Shown: positions 23,051 to 34,840 of the stretch, piece after piece | How the letters are laid out: every line of letters starts with the position of its first letter | How positions within the stretch are numbered: position 1 is the first letter of the stretch | NCBI GenBank assembly: GCA_963932465.1 | Contig: OZ010795.1 | Location: 519,627,451 to 519,691,450 of the forward strand | Direction: 5' to 3' | DNA length: 64,000 nt | Origin: Maratus speciosus | Lineage: Eukaryota > Arthropoda > Arachnida > Araneae > Salticidae | Program-made: the position numbers and the translations under genes | The notes under the pieces: model-generated | The model's database searches: none | Told to the model about the DNA's origin: nothing | What the model saw: only the letters and a program-made list of their open reading frames with translations

Positions 23051-24431
23051 AATGATTACATTTTAAATGAAAAAAATGCACTATGAATATAGTATGGGAA
23101 ATTTTTTTGGCCGTTTATCACCTGCGTTCGGGTAACATAATAGTATTAATATTGTCATTGGAGCACAGGTGTCACGTACTTTGGCGCGACTTTTTTCTAA
23201 CGCCAATTTTGCGAAAACCTCGTTTTCGAATACCAGTTACATATATATTTTTAAAAAGGAATAATAATAAATAAAACTAGAGAACAGGAATTCTGTTTTT
23301 TGAGAATTTACTGCCACCTCCGATGAATATATATATATATAACGAAACATATTGATGGGTTAAGTCGAACAATGACGTCGTGCCTTTTACGACATATTAC
23401 TGGATTAGTACCATATGTTAATCAGCCGTTGGTGAGGTTGTATACCCGACTGAGGTTGTATGAGGTTGTATGTCATACCACTTAGCGCAAGCATCGCTAG
23501 TGGGGGCGTCAACTCTGTTGAAATTTAGCAGCTGTGGAGCGATGATAATATTGGTAGAGTCCAATCAAACACTCATTTATTCATGATGAAGACAAGGCAG
23601 ATTAGGCCGCGTGAGTGGTGAAAAAATGCTTATGAAGAAATCTGAGGTTTTCCCAATTAAAAACATGGAAACGTAGTCATAGGGAACTACTTATTCCATC
23701 AGAACATACCAACATTAAACAATTCCCACAGGATGAGAAATCAGAGCCATCCCGCTTGAGCACAAACTAGTTATTCATGCGAAAGAGATGTTAAATAACG
23801 AATACATATTCTACGCGACTTAGGACACCAGGTAACAGATTATGTAAACAATCAAACAGCACAAAAAATCTACTTCTGAGCTCATGCTCGAGGTATTTAT
23901 TAGAATGCGCGGAGGAAATCAGATTGAAATAGAAACTTCAGGCTAACCAAACAAAACCACGAATGAGGCTCGAAGTGAAACTGCGATCCGTCACTCAGCC
24001 AATGGAGAGCGATCGACAAACGTCACAGAAAAGAATCCCGGCGCTGCTAATGGAAGGATTTCGATGAAAAAAAGCTGTCGCCCAGCTAGCGGGAAAATGA
24101 GATGAAATAGAATAAAAATGTAAAAATGGCTTTTATAAACATTCGAAAAATAAGTAACTGCGTTCAGAACTTTACAGTTTGGTAGACAGTAAAATAATGA
24201 CGGAATTAAAAGTTTAGATTACGTTTTTGAATAAAACTATTATTAAGATACGCGTTTTAAACTTATAGGAATTTAACTAGGAATAAATAATAGAGCGTAT
24301 TAAAAAAGGAAATAATGAATATGCCGGCAATTTAGAATAATTTAAATGAATAGTAAAAGTAAAAAATTTTTTATAAAACACGCGCACACACACATATATC
24401 TATATCTATATCTCTCTCTCTATATATATAT
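23051..24431. other. Mixed: repeat fragment, GC-richer block, microsatellite
   Basis: 23170-23250 matches the dispersed family at 8735-9190. The block at about 23400-24060 is richer in G+C and has small GAGGTTGTAT repeats at about 23429-23470. It could be an LTR or other element fragment, but I saw no primer-binding site or frame. A (CA)/(TA)/(TC) tract lies at about 24385-24432. Confidence 0.35.
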
Positions 24432-24847
24432 ACAGAACAGTCCCAATTATCCGAGTTAGTCGAACTTATACCCTTGGAATGGATCCTTTTCTTCTGATGG
24501 ATTGATGGCTTCTATTATTATGAAACAGCCATTATAAATGAAGTGTTGAGTGAAGATGAAAGAGCAGTCCTAAAAAGTTAGAACTCTGATTTTCTCTTAG
24601 CAAACATATGACATACACGCGTAAAGTACTGAAATTATGAAAAATTCCCTGTTTTAAGTATTGAACACTTTGAAGGATTTCATCGGCCATCAAATCCTAA
24701 CGTCCGTGTACTACAGGCATATCACTTTTATTTATTTTTAAACATTATTAATATTTTTCATATAAAAATGCTTTTCGGTGCTATTAGTAGGCAGTCTAAA
24801 ATACGAGATTGTGTAAAATTTTTTAAAGTCTTCAATTTAAAAAAAAA

Positions 24848-25035
24848 TCGACGCCAGCTCGGCCTACAGGCCACGAAGTTAAGTACTAATTTCACCAACA
24901 AAAAGTAAATCAAGATTAGCGATAAACTCAGTTTAATAATGTTATCTGGCCGCTTTTGACAAGTTTTTAAATTCATTTTTCTGTAAGAGCTTGTCGTATT
25001 AGAATCACGTTAATACTATATTTTTTCTCCAACCA

Positions 25036-25082
<47 letters not shown>

Positions 25083-25858
25083 AAGAGTTGGTTTTATCAA
25101 AAACGTGTCATATAAAAGTTGTAGATAATATTAAGAAAATTTATAATAAATTTAAGCTGATTTGTTGTCTTGTGAATTGACGAAGTTATGATTTTTTTTT
25201 TTATCTTTAGCCCTTCCCCCCCCCTTTTTTTTTTTTGCTGTAAGATTTAGTCCTATCAAAAAATTTTCAAAATAAAAGTTGTAGATAGTATGGAGAAAAT
25301 ATATAATAAGTTTAAGAAAAAGTGATATATTGAGCACTGATGAAGTTATAAATTTTTTTCCTCCCTAAAACCCAATATATTTCGCCCCTTGAGACCATTT
25401 TTAATTTTATTAAAAATCTGAGATACATTAGTTTTTGGACCTTTTCCCAGAAGTAATAATAACTTTAAATTGGTTTGATATGTATTATAACTAAGAAGCT
25501 ATTGGTTTTTTTTTTTCGGTTTTCACAAAACCCCTCCGTACTTCCTCCCCCTTGGTCCGATTTTGCCCATTAACGAACCTGAATGATATTTTCAGCTTCT
25601 TGATTTTATAGATTCGGAAGAGATTTGTGCAGAATTATGGACGTTATCGTGTCCATAAAAAAGTGATATATATATATATATATATATATATTGATAGATA
25701 GATAAATATATAGTTATATAGATAGATAAAATTTTGAGCTGGGGGTTGTTTTGGATTCTACGTGTCATGATCGGCGTAAATCTGCAAAAACGTTTCAGAA
25801 ATTTCAACATAGGGGAGAAGTAATAGGTAGCATATCTTACGAAATCTACCTAAAAGTA
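24848..25858 (+). mobile_element. AGGTAG-family tandem-repeat element, plus orientation
   Basis: The left end has the GC-rich CTCGGCCTACAGGCC followed by GTTAAGTACTAATTTC. This matches the inverted left end of the 642-1590 copy but lacks about a dozen bases that would carry the AGGTAG motif. Three to four degenerate direct units of about 160 bp follow (landmark GCTGTAAGA at about 25078 and 25238). A 38-nt T run lies at about 25040-25077. Next come a (TA)n tract at about 25669-25692, a tail, and a terminal hairpin at about 25825-25853 (TAGGTAG...CTACCTA). There is no coding capacity. Confidence 0.6.
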
Positions 25859-25908
25859 CTTTTCACATTTTATTCTGTAACCCGAGAAGCCCAGGTCAGA
25901 TCCTCTAG
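25859..25908 (+). mobile_element. Helitron 3' terminus fragment
   Basis: ACCCGAGAAGCCCAGG followed by TCAGATCCTCTAG resembles the hairpin-plus-CTAG end of the 9966-11105 Helitron. It lies directly after the AGGTAG element, which suggests that this element landed inside an older Helitron. The base after CTAG is C rather than T. Confidence 0.45.
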
Positions 25909-26982
25909 CAGTATATTTATCATGTATTCATTTTACACTGTTGATTAATATAAAAGTCGGCGTTGCAGAAAAACAAACAATTTTTGTAATGAATTTTTTT
26001 TAAATGCAGTTGAACCTCTTTTATCAAATTCTGAAATTGTCGAACATTTTGAGTGTCAAACAGGAAATGAGAATAAATTTTCGTTCGGTTCTCGGATAGT
26101 GAATGGTCCGTCGCTAAATCAATGAAATAAATAAAAAACATTGCAAAACATTGATATTTTTCCGATATTAATTTCTTTTCTTTTATGCTGGTGTGTTAAC
26201 TTTATGTGTTAAAGTATGTTAACTTTAGGTATAGAGATCGCAGGTCTAACGAAATTTATTAAATCTGAGCTTCCTACGCTCCCTCCTGTTGTGTATCCAC
26301 TAATTTTACGTTTTGATTTTTTATTTTTATGAGGGAGTGAGATATCTATGAACATGTAATGTACATTATGCTACTGTTATCCACGTGCTAACTTATTTCA
26401 TTTATTTTGAGATACATAGGTACTGAACTAATTTAATGATTCTGGTGATCTAAACATTACGATAAATGATGAAACCACATTTCTCCTCCTCTTGTGGCAA
26501 CACTATCAGTGCCGACACGTTGTAACAGAGACATAGACACATTTTATGTTTAAAGAGACTTTTTATTTTAATTTAAATAGGGAAGGACTGCAATGAAGCT
26601 TCTCAATTGAGATTACTCTTCTCTGTGCTTAAAAGCAATCTTATCGTTAAAATAGATCTCAACAATATAAAAAAATGATAACTTATTAAGTCTAAAACTA
26701 ACTTACATATAGAAGGCTGGCAACGCATAGTATGATTCCATCGAGATGGCTCAAACGATAGCAAAAAATGGCTGCGATATCGAACACACGTATCGTTTAA
26801 AGGAATTGATTAGCTCATAAATTTAATGAACTATATAACTGCTGCTATATACAAGCATCCCGTGGTCACCACTGAACTTTATAGAATAATGTCGAAATTT
26901 TTATCTTACCCAATTTTATCTTACCCCTCTCAGCTGATTCTAGACTTCAGATCCCGCAAATCACGTATCGCGTTTCAATTTC
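25909..26982. other. AT-rich with pogo-like fragment
   Basis: Text at about 26008-26060 (GTTGAACCTCTTTTATC, GTCGAACATTTT) recalls the end of the pogo-type MITE but has no matching partner. The rest is unassigned. Confidence 0.35.
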
Positions 26983-29322
26983 AAAAAGTCCTTCCGGCCA
27001 GTGCCGGGAGGAAGAGGTAGCTTTCATATTCCTTATTTTAAAAAAGAGAACTTATATCATTCAAACACACGAAGCTCAATATAGTGGAAACTGAATATAG
27101 GAGATTCAATACTAATTTTTATCAATGTAATGAATGAGAATTTCGCGAAATTAGTCAGCTTTATCCAAGCTGCTTTTCTTTAAAGTAACTCATATTTGGC
27201 TGCCAAATTCGGCGATTTCTTAAAGTGCCTACCATTTTAAGACAACATGGTGGATGAGGATAACCAGTGAACTTGGTCGAGACCTTAGTAATTGCTGTTC
27301 ACATGCTCACTCACATCGGAATCGGTTGATATATACGAGTGCTGTCGCATTCAAAAAATCAGATTTTTCAAAATGTCACCCACAATAGAAATTGAAACTG
27401 CTATATCTGAGCCATTTTTTAAGGTAAAGACAAACAAAAAATGCTCCTGAATCCTTATATCAAGGTCAAATACTTAAGAAAGAAACCTTTTTCAATTTCT
27501 AATTTTTTTGCACCTCACTTTAAATATATATATATTTTTAATTTAATGGCCGCCATTTTGAAACAAGATGGCTGATGAATCTGGCCAGCGAACTTGGTCG
27601 AGGTATTGATGTATACTATCTACATGCCTTCTTACACCGAAATAGGCGAATACGTGTGTTATCGCGTGACAAATACAAGATCGTTTCAAAATGTTAGCCA
27701 TGCTAGAAATTTAAAGTGCTATAATTCAATCATTTTTTAAGATATAAACAAAAGAACAAATTTTCAGAAACAAAAACTGCTCCGGAATCTTTGTATCAAG
27801 GCCAAACACAAAAAAAAATCTTTTTCATTTTCCAATTTTTTAATAACTCGTTTTAAATTTTAAATTTAAGTTTTTTTAAATGGCAACCCTTTTGAAACAA
27901 GATAGCGAATGAAGCTGGCCAACGAACTCGGTCGAGACATTAGTATGTACTATGTACAGACCAAGTTACATCCAAATCGGTTCATAAATACGCCTGTTAT
28001 CGCATGACAAAAATCAGGTCGTTTTAAAATGTCAGCCACAATAAAAATTCAGAATGCTATTACTCAGCCATTTTTTTAGATATAGACGAAACAAAAACTG
28101 TTCCGGAATCTTTATATTAAGGCTAAACACATACGAAAAATATCTTTTTCATTTTCTAATTTTTTGGTATCTCATTTTAATTTTTTAATTTTTTAAATTT
28201 TTTTAAATGGCCGCCATTTTTAAACAAGATGGCGGATGAAGCTGGCCAACGAATTCGGTCTAGGTATTTGTATGTACTATGTACACTCCAAGGTACATCC
28301 AAATCTGTTCATAAATACGCCTGTTATTACGTGACAAAAATCAGGACGTTTCAAAATGTCAGCCACGCTAGAAATTCAAAATGCTATAACTCAGCCATTT
28401 CTTAAGATATAGACGAAACAAAAACTGCTCTCGAATCTTTTTATCAAGGTCAAACACATAAGAAGAAAATATTTTTTCAATTTTCAATTTTTCGGTACCA
28501 CATTTCAAATTTAAATTTTTCTTAAAAATTTAAATGGCCGCTATTTTTAAATAAGATGGCGGATGAAGCTGGCCAACGAACCCGGTCAAGACATTGGTAT
28601 GTACTATGTATAAACTAAGTTACATCCAAATCGGTTCATAAATACGCCTGTTATTACGTGACAAAATTCAGGACGTTTCAAAATGTCAGTCACGCTAGAA
28701 ATTCAAAATGTTGCAACTCAGCCATTTTTTAAGATATAGACGAAACAAAAACTGCTCCGAAATCTTTGTATAAAGGTCAAATACATAAGAAAAAAATATC
28801 TTTCCATTTTCAATTTTTGGTACCACATTTCAAATTTTAAATTGTTTAAAAATTTTAAATGGCCGCGATTTTGAAACAAAATGGCGGATGAAGCTGGCCA
28901 ACGAACTCAGTCGAGACATTGATATGTACTATGTACACATCGAATTACATCGAAATCGGTTCATAAATACGCCTTTTATCGCGTGACAAAATTCAGGACG
29001 TTTCAAAATGTCAGCCACGCTAGAAATTCAAAATGCTATAACTCAGCCATTTTTTAAGATATAGACGAAACAAAATCTGCTCCGGAATCTTTGTATAAAG
29101 GTCAAATACATAAGAAAAAAATATTTTTCCATTTTTAATTTTTTGGTACCACATTTAAAATTTCAATTTTTTTTTTTATAAATTAAATGGCCGCCATTTC
29201 GTAACAAAACGGCGGATGAAGCTGGCCAACGAACTCAGTCGAGACATTTGTATGTACTATGTACACACCGAATTACATCGAAATCGGTTCATAATTACGA
29301 GAGTTACAGTGTGACATAGGTC

Positions 29323-29358
<36 letters not shown>

Positions 29359-29490
29359 CAATTTTTTACGGAGGGTGGATTCGGGATCTGGGGGTCATGA
29401 TCGATGAAAATATACCAAAATTTTTTGAAATCTCTTTCCTCCGAACGGCTGCAATAGGTAGCTTTTTGTAATGAAAGCTACCTAAAAGCA
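26983..29490 (+). mobile_element. AGGTAG-family element with seven ~327-bp units
   Basis: The left end is a GC-rich hairpin (26991-27014, CTTCC...GGAAG) followed by AGGTAGCTTTCAT (27015-27027). Seven direct units follow. From the second unit on they start near 27546, 27880, 28207, 28534, 28859 and 29187 (spacing 325-334), with the landmark ATGGCCGCCATTTTGAAACA. A (TA)n tract lies at about 29325-29358. After a tail of about 100 bp comes a hairpin with perfect 11-bp arms (29455-29465 and 29474-29484). Its outer part, 29471-29483, is the exact inverse of the 13-nt left motif. Non-coding. The plan matches DINE-1/Helentron elements. Confidence 0.8.
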
Positions 29491-31194
29491 GGAAAATAGA
29501 TCTTGCGTCCCTGACTAAGACACAATCCGACGCAAGAATAGCTGTTACAAAGTTGCAACCCCAATTTTATACTCTACATATTGATACCATACCCTAATTA
29601 GCATAAAAATATAAGGAAAATCAAAAACCGCAGATTCCTAAAGTCACAAAATCGACTGAGAAAATTAAAACGAAGGATAGAGGTCAATTTTACGCACACA
29701 AATAAATATCTGACAGAGTGTCCTCGTTCAAAAAACTGGACTCCATTTAAAAGAGAATAACTAGTCCTCTGCTCTTTATCGAAAATTATCGAAAATTGAA
29801 TCAATAGACGTATGTATTCCGTTTTTGTTAATTTTTAAATGTACAAAATTGTTACTGAAAATTATAGGACTGTAATGTACTTTTCTACTTTACTGTATTG
29901 CGCTATATTGCAATTTTTGAAATGAAAAACACATCGCGTAGCTTCGGTGGTGGGAGCATATTAAACAAATCTTTATTATTTCTTATTTCTCATTTGATTA
30001 GTTTCACGAACAATTTGCTTATCCAAGATTTCTTTCGAATAAATTGCGTTCGAGAATCGAAGTACCACAGAAATGGCATAAAAATATTTAGAAAAATATT
30101 TAACATGAACAAATCTCTAAAACAAAAATCGATATTTCTATAAACTGAATTGTGCTAAAGCTTATACCTGGTGAAATACTTCATTCCTTACTAAAATTAA
30201 GAAGAGAAATAGCAGACTAGAAGTCAGTGGCGAAATATTAAAGTGTAACGAATTAATACATATGAATTATGACATACTGTATAAAGTTCACTAATGATTT
30301 ATGAGTTTTAATATAGTTTTATCGAAACTAAACAGGTTCGAAAGTGAGAAGTTTCAAAGTGTCGTATTAATTTATAATAGATGGCTTTGTGGCTTTGAAT
30401 TTATTGAGGTATGAATCAAATAGTCTGAAACTTTGCAGGTGAGCTTATGTAAGAATATAATGATATATGATCTAACTATAGAGTAAAGCTATACATTGGT
30501 ATATGAGAAAATTTAAGCTAATTTAGAAGAAGAATACAATAATATTTTACAATAAATGATGCAATATGTCTTCGTATTTTGATAAATGACAATAAAATAT
30601 TTTTAGGCTATATTGAATAGAAATGTTTTAAACAGGGTGGAAAGCGTTAGGAAGCGGATTAATTTTTGAAAGGATAAAGCTACAGCTACAAAGGTGTGGA
30701 GTCTACCTGTGTGTAGTACTACACAATTAGACCATTTTCAGCAATTTTAATGCTTAAATTTAGGGGGGGGGGGCGAGAATGTTCAATAAGAACATTGTTA
30801 GACGATGTAGATGTATTAGGAATTGAAACTCCATGTTCATGAAAAGTCTAAACTGGAAACGGAGATTATGAATATGAGTTGGTATCATCTGTGCTTTTGC
30901 TCCGACAAGAAAGAATGATTTTTCTTAACGGTGAACAATTTGACCACAGGCAATAAATTTCGCGTCTATTTCTTTTAATTTTGTTGAATTTTTGTAACTC
31001 CCAGGAAACTTTCTTGTATTACACTTTTCTAGGTCGGAATAAACGCTGTAGAGATCAGACAAATATAATTTACACTTTTCAATATCGGTTTACAGTAATC
31101 TTGATCGTGAAGTATCATTTCCTACTGAATGAACGTCACTGAAAAACATTAAATTCACTTTTTTCGTATTTCTATTTTTTTATGACATGGTAGC
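29491..31194. other. AT-rich, no gene seen
   Basis: Some words around 30230-30380 (TTTATGAG, GTTTTATCGA) recall the ~80-bp array at 34.8-37.3 kb, but no period is clear. An 11-nt G run lies at 30763-30773. The short frames lack family signals. Confidence 0.4.
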
Positions 31195-31297
31195 CACGTT
31201 CCGCTAACTGTGGGTAATCTGATTGGGGTCGTGGCATTTAGTCTACCAGACATATAACAGATAGAAATTAGTCAGCAGGACATTTAGCCGACTAATA
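31195..31297 (-). repeat. 16-bp-type minisatellite, left part (interrupted)
   Basis: It contains degenerate copies of the inverse of GTCGGCTAAATGTCCT, the same unit as the minisatellite at 46196-46615 but in opposite orientation. The run is broken by the Tc1-like element and resumes at 32795. Confidence 0.6.
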
Positions 31298-32792
31298 CAT
31301 TGGTTTCCAAAAATTAAGGAAAAAAAAACAAAAGTAGCGATTACTCAAAATATTACGAGTAGATTTTAATAAAACTGAGCCACATTGTACAACACATAGT
31401 AAGGTATAAAATAAGACTAAAACAAATTACCAGACGATTGTGGTGTTTCAGAAATTAACACGATTATAAAATAAGCAAAATAAATTTGTCAGTTTTGAAT
31501 AGTAAAAGTACCTTTAATATGGAGTATGATCGGCCCTAGAAGGAATACAGCACATACAGTGATGTGCGATAGCGTCAATTATGCGATCGATAAGTTCGCT
31601 GGGAAGTGCGAGCCATTGCTCTTGTAAAGCAGTTGTAAGCATGGCATGGGTCTGAGGAGGGAGATTGAGAGCAGCGACACATATTCCTAAAGCATCCCAA
31701 ACATACTTGATGGGATTCAAGTCCAGTGATCGCGCTGGCTGTTCCATGCGCTGAATATTTTGGTGCTGAATATAATCTTTTACTTTGTGAGCCATGTGCG
31801 GTGTAGCGTTATTGTCCTGTAAAAGGAAATTATTACCTATTGCACCGGCATAAGAGCACACATAAGCATCAAGAATGTTATATCTATAGACGTGCGCATC
31901 CACAGTTCCACGAGGAAAGACATGGAGGCTTGTACGTCCACCCAAAAAATACCATCCCAAACACAGATACTGCCTCCTCCATACGAATCTTTTTTAGGAA
32001 TGTTTGATGGATGATAGCTTGTTCCCTGTTCTCTCCAAATCAAACAAAGCCTACTATAGCTTTGGAGGCTGAACAGGAACTCGTCTGTGAAGAGACCACA
32101 TCTTCATTGACCAGCCATCCTGCGGACATGTTGACATGCCCACATTAATCGTTATCTCCGCTGACATGAGGTGAGCGGCACACAAATGGCTGGTCGCCTC
32201 GTATAAAGACCACCTTCAGGTAGCATTCTACGCACAGTTGACGTTGATACTAACCTTTTAGTTGCTGCAGCAAAAGAGGCTCTTAGATGAGAGGGTTTGC
32301 TGTTCTATTCCCTCGTACACAAAACCAAAAATATCGGTCATCGGCGCTTGTCGTTGCTCTTGCCCGTCTTTAGGTAAACCTTCTGGAGGCCCAACCAGTG
32401 GAGTGAAATTGTTTCCAATGCCTATGAAAAACAGAAAGACTCAGATTTAGCAACCTGGCCACCTTTGTCTGACTTTGGCCTACATCCAATCTTCCAATAG
32501 CTCTATATCTCAGCTTTGCGGGCAAATTATACATCGAGGTCATACTAATGAATTGGCTATTTCAGTTTTCTTATCTCATAATCACAGTGACACCCGCAGC
32601 CATACTCTCTAACATGCATTCTTATGCTCCTCGCAGATGACCCAATCTGATTTCAACGCCACTAATTGGCATTTTGTAATTTTTTTCAGCATCTTTTAGT
32701 TAACAACATATGCAAATTCCATACGGATATGGTCATTTTTGAACGAGTTATCGCTCTTTTTGTTTTTTTTCCTTAATTTTTGGAAACCAGTG
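31298..32792 (-). mobile_element. Tc1-like DNA transposon, terminal repeats intact
   Basis: The left end CATTGGTTTCCAAAAATTAA and the right end, inverted CACTGGTTTCCAAAAATTAA, extend as a nearly perfect inverted repeat of about 45 bp. TA flanks both sides (31296-31297 and 32793-32794). The length of 1495 bp is close to a full Tc1-type element. It carries the degraded transposase annotated separately. Confidence 0.9.
31514..32240 (-). pseudogene. Tc1-like DDE transposase, degraded
   Basis: The product would be a cut-and-paste transposase. Reading down the minus strand, remnants appear in family order. STVRRML and an ARRP-like segment of the DNA-binding region come first (about 32240-32170). 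LFTDEFLFS with the first catalytic Asp is in another frame (about 32090). IWREQGTSYHPSN and YGGGSICVW follow (about 32040-31970). A frameshift near 31955 leads to a 148-codon frame with QDNNATPH (second Asp) and LDLNPIKYVWD. In the last motif the family's catalytic Glu, normally in NPIE, is Lys. Several frame changes plus this substitution make it inactive. The inverted repeats remain, so it could still be mobilised in trans. Confidence 0.85.
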
Positions 32793-32794
32793 TA

Positions 32795-32985
32795 TATAAA
32801 ACCGACCAGAAGTAGCCACAGGACAATTAGATGATAAGGAGCATCAGCCTATAAGACAATTAGAGCTGACAAGATAGATAGCAGACAGGACATTTAGACG
32901 ACTGGACAATATTTCGACAAGTACATTTAGAGGACTGGATATTTAGCTGCTGTGTACAATTAGATGATATGATAGTATATCAACA
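32795..32985 (-). repeat. 16-bp-type minisatellite, right part
   Basis: It continues the repeat of 31195-31297 beyond the Tc1 insertion, with GACATTTAG and GACAATTAG variants. Its inverse begins GATACTATCATATCATCTAA, nearly identical to GATACTATCATGTCATCTAA at 46371-46390. The two loci are therefore homologous copies, not chance similarity. Confidence 0.65.
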
Positions 32986-33049
32986 CAGCAAAACTCAATA
33001 ACTCGTAAATAAGCGTTTAAAAGCAATTGAATGTACTTAAGTCATTATA

Positions 33050-34033
33050 CAAGGTGCGTCTAAAAAGTTCGGTGAATGGACGGATATCTCATAAACAACG
33101 CGAGTCAAAAATGCGCCCCTGCGCATGCGAAGGTAGAGACCAATAGAGATACGGAACGTAGCAAGAAGCGAAAGAAACCAAGGCAGAATAGTTTGCTATG
33201 GACAGTTGAAAAGTGTAATATTTAAAAACTCGCATCATATTGAAATGAAGCAACGGATAAACATCAAGTTTAGCTACAACCTGGGAAATACCGCCACTCA
33301 AATGCATGCAATGTTGGTCCAGATGTAGGGAACAGACGCAGTGAGCAAAACATGCGTGTACGACAGTTTTAAAACTTTTCGGGAGGGTAAGAAAACTGTG
33401 GATGACGAACTACGTTCAGATCGATTCTCAACAAGTGTGACGAAAGACAACACCGAGCGGGTGGGACTGTTAAACAATCGCCGATTGTCTTTACGATGGA
33501 TATCGGAGGAATTGGGAATCAACAAAGGCAATGCTAGCAACATCATTCACCAAGATTTGGTAAGCGCAAGATCTGTTCCCGCACTCATTATCCGACGATC
33601 AGAAGGAAATATGAATGCACGCAGCTCAAAATTTCATTGACACGTGTGACGACGATTCAACCTTTTAGCGAACCATCGTCACAGGTGATGAGATCTGGTG
33701 TTACCAGTGTGCAACTTCTTGGCTCAACGTCGTGTAACTGTTATCCCACTTCCACAGTACCCGCCTGATCTGGCGCCTGCAGACTACTTTCTGTTCCCTC
33801 GCCTCAAGTAAGTCATCAAAGGCACAGTTTTTGCAGACATACCAGACTTCCGACAATGTGTCACATCTGTGCTTCAGTCGATTCCAAAAGAGGCCTTCGC
33901 TGGCTCATTCCAGCAGCTTTATCAACAATGTCATAAATGTATTGTGACCAACGAATGTTACTATGAGGGTGATAAAGGTATTTATTTTATTTGATTTATG
34001 CTTCCTTTCTCCGTACTTTTAAGAGACATCTTG
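33050..34033 (+). mobile_element. Mariner element, internally deleted
   Basis: The ends CAAGGTGCGTCTAAAAAG and inverted CAAGATGTCTCTTAAAAG form imperfect terminal repeats flanked by TA (33048-33049 and 34034-34035). The length of 984 bp is shorter than the usual 1.3 kb of mariners, which agrees with the deletion in the transposase. Confidence 0.85.
33245..33994 (+). pseudogene. Mariner transposase with core deleted
   Basis: The frame starts at ATG 33245 with MKQRINIKF, typical of mariners. It has an in-frame TAG at 33326-33328 and then a continuous helix-turn-helix region (FREGKKTVDDELRS, RWISEELGI) to a stop at 33638. Further on, TIVTGDEIWCYQ shows the first catalytic Asp at about 33682. 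Within a few codons the sequence jumps to the far C-terminal part (PPDLAPADYFLFPRLK with the third Asp, then CIVTNECYYEGD). The stretch carrying the second Asp is gone. The stop, a frame change and this deletion make it non-functional. Confidence 0.85.
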
Positions 34034-34139
34034 TAGATGTTTACTAAACCTATATAAATCGTTACTCTTTACAATCTTTACAAAATCTTAATAACATGAT
34101 ATCCTCTTAAACGATACATATTCTTTATGGATTTTAATT

Positions 34140-34740
34140 TTTTCAACTGAATGAAAAAGTGTCCAGGACTGGATTTGAACCAAGGATCTTTGGCATAAAC
34201 TGCAACGCTCTGCCAACTGAGTTATCCTATCCTAAAAAATCTGGAGGACACGATGTACTCAGACATCCTTTTAATAATAACATCTTTTCTTTTATCTGAA
34301 ATAACTCAAAAGATTAAACGGCAGTTAATGGAACACCAAGAAACGTTGGATACGTAATTAAACTTCATTAACTTATCACAATTAATCTAATAGGTAAACA
34401 AAGCATAATTGTTAGAATTGAAGGAAACAGTGTCTAGGCCATGATTTTAACCAGGGACCATCGGCTTAATATATATGTATTACTCTATACCAACTGAGTT
34501 TTGTAATACAAATCTAGAGATTCACACAATTCATTCAGACAACCTCTTGATAATGACATCTTGTCCGATATATGAAGCAACTCAGCAGAAATAAATTGCT
34601 GTAATGGAATCCAAAGAAACGCTGTATATGTAATAATTATTAATTTTATCACAATTGTTCTAATTAGTAAATAAATCATAGGAGTTTTAATTTTCCAATT
34701 GAGTAAAGTAGTAAACAGTGCAGGATTTGAAGCTGCCAAC
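34140..34740 (-). repeat. Tandem tRNA-like units of about 280-290 bp
   Basis: The first unit contains, on the minus strand, a tRNA-like sequence at about 34160-34232 with an A box (ACTCAGTTGGCAGAGC) and a B box (GGTTCAAATCC). The second unit at about 34420-34510 repeats it in more decayed form and is followed by the same flanking text (AATGGAA, CAAAGAAACG). A third, partial unit begins at about 34705. This looks like tandem copies of a tRNA-containing segment or SINE. The anticodon-position triplet of the first unit is TTA, so I do not assign a functional tRNA. Confidence 0.55.
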
Positions 34741-34840
34741 TGAAAATTTTATATCAGTTTACCTTCATCTTTGCCTTCATTTATTTATACTTTGTTAAAA
34801 CAGAGTTTTCCTTAAATCCGAACTTGCTAAATATTAGTAT

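Noticed and set aside
23400..24060. Solo LTR
   Set aside because: The composition suggested it, but I found no paired TG...CA ends, target duplication or primer-binding site.
26983..29330. CRISPR-like regular repeats
   Set aside because: Units are about 327 bp, diverged and without spacer structure, in an animal genome. They are internal arrays of a mobile element.
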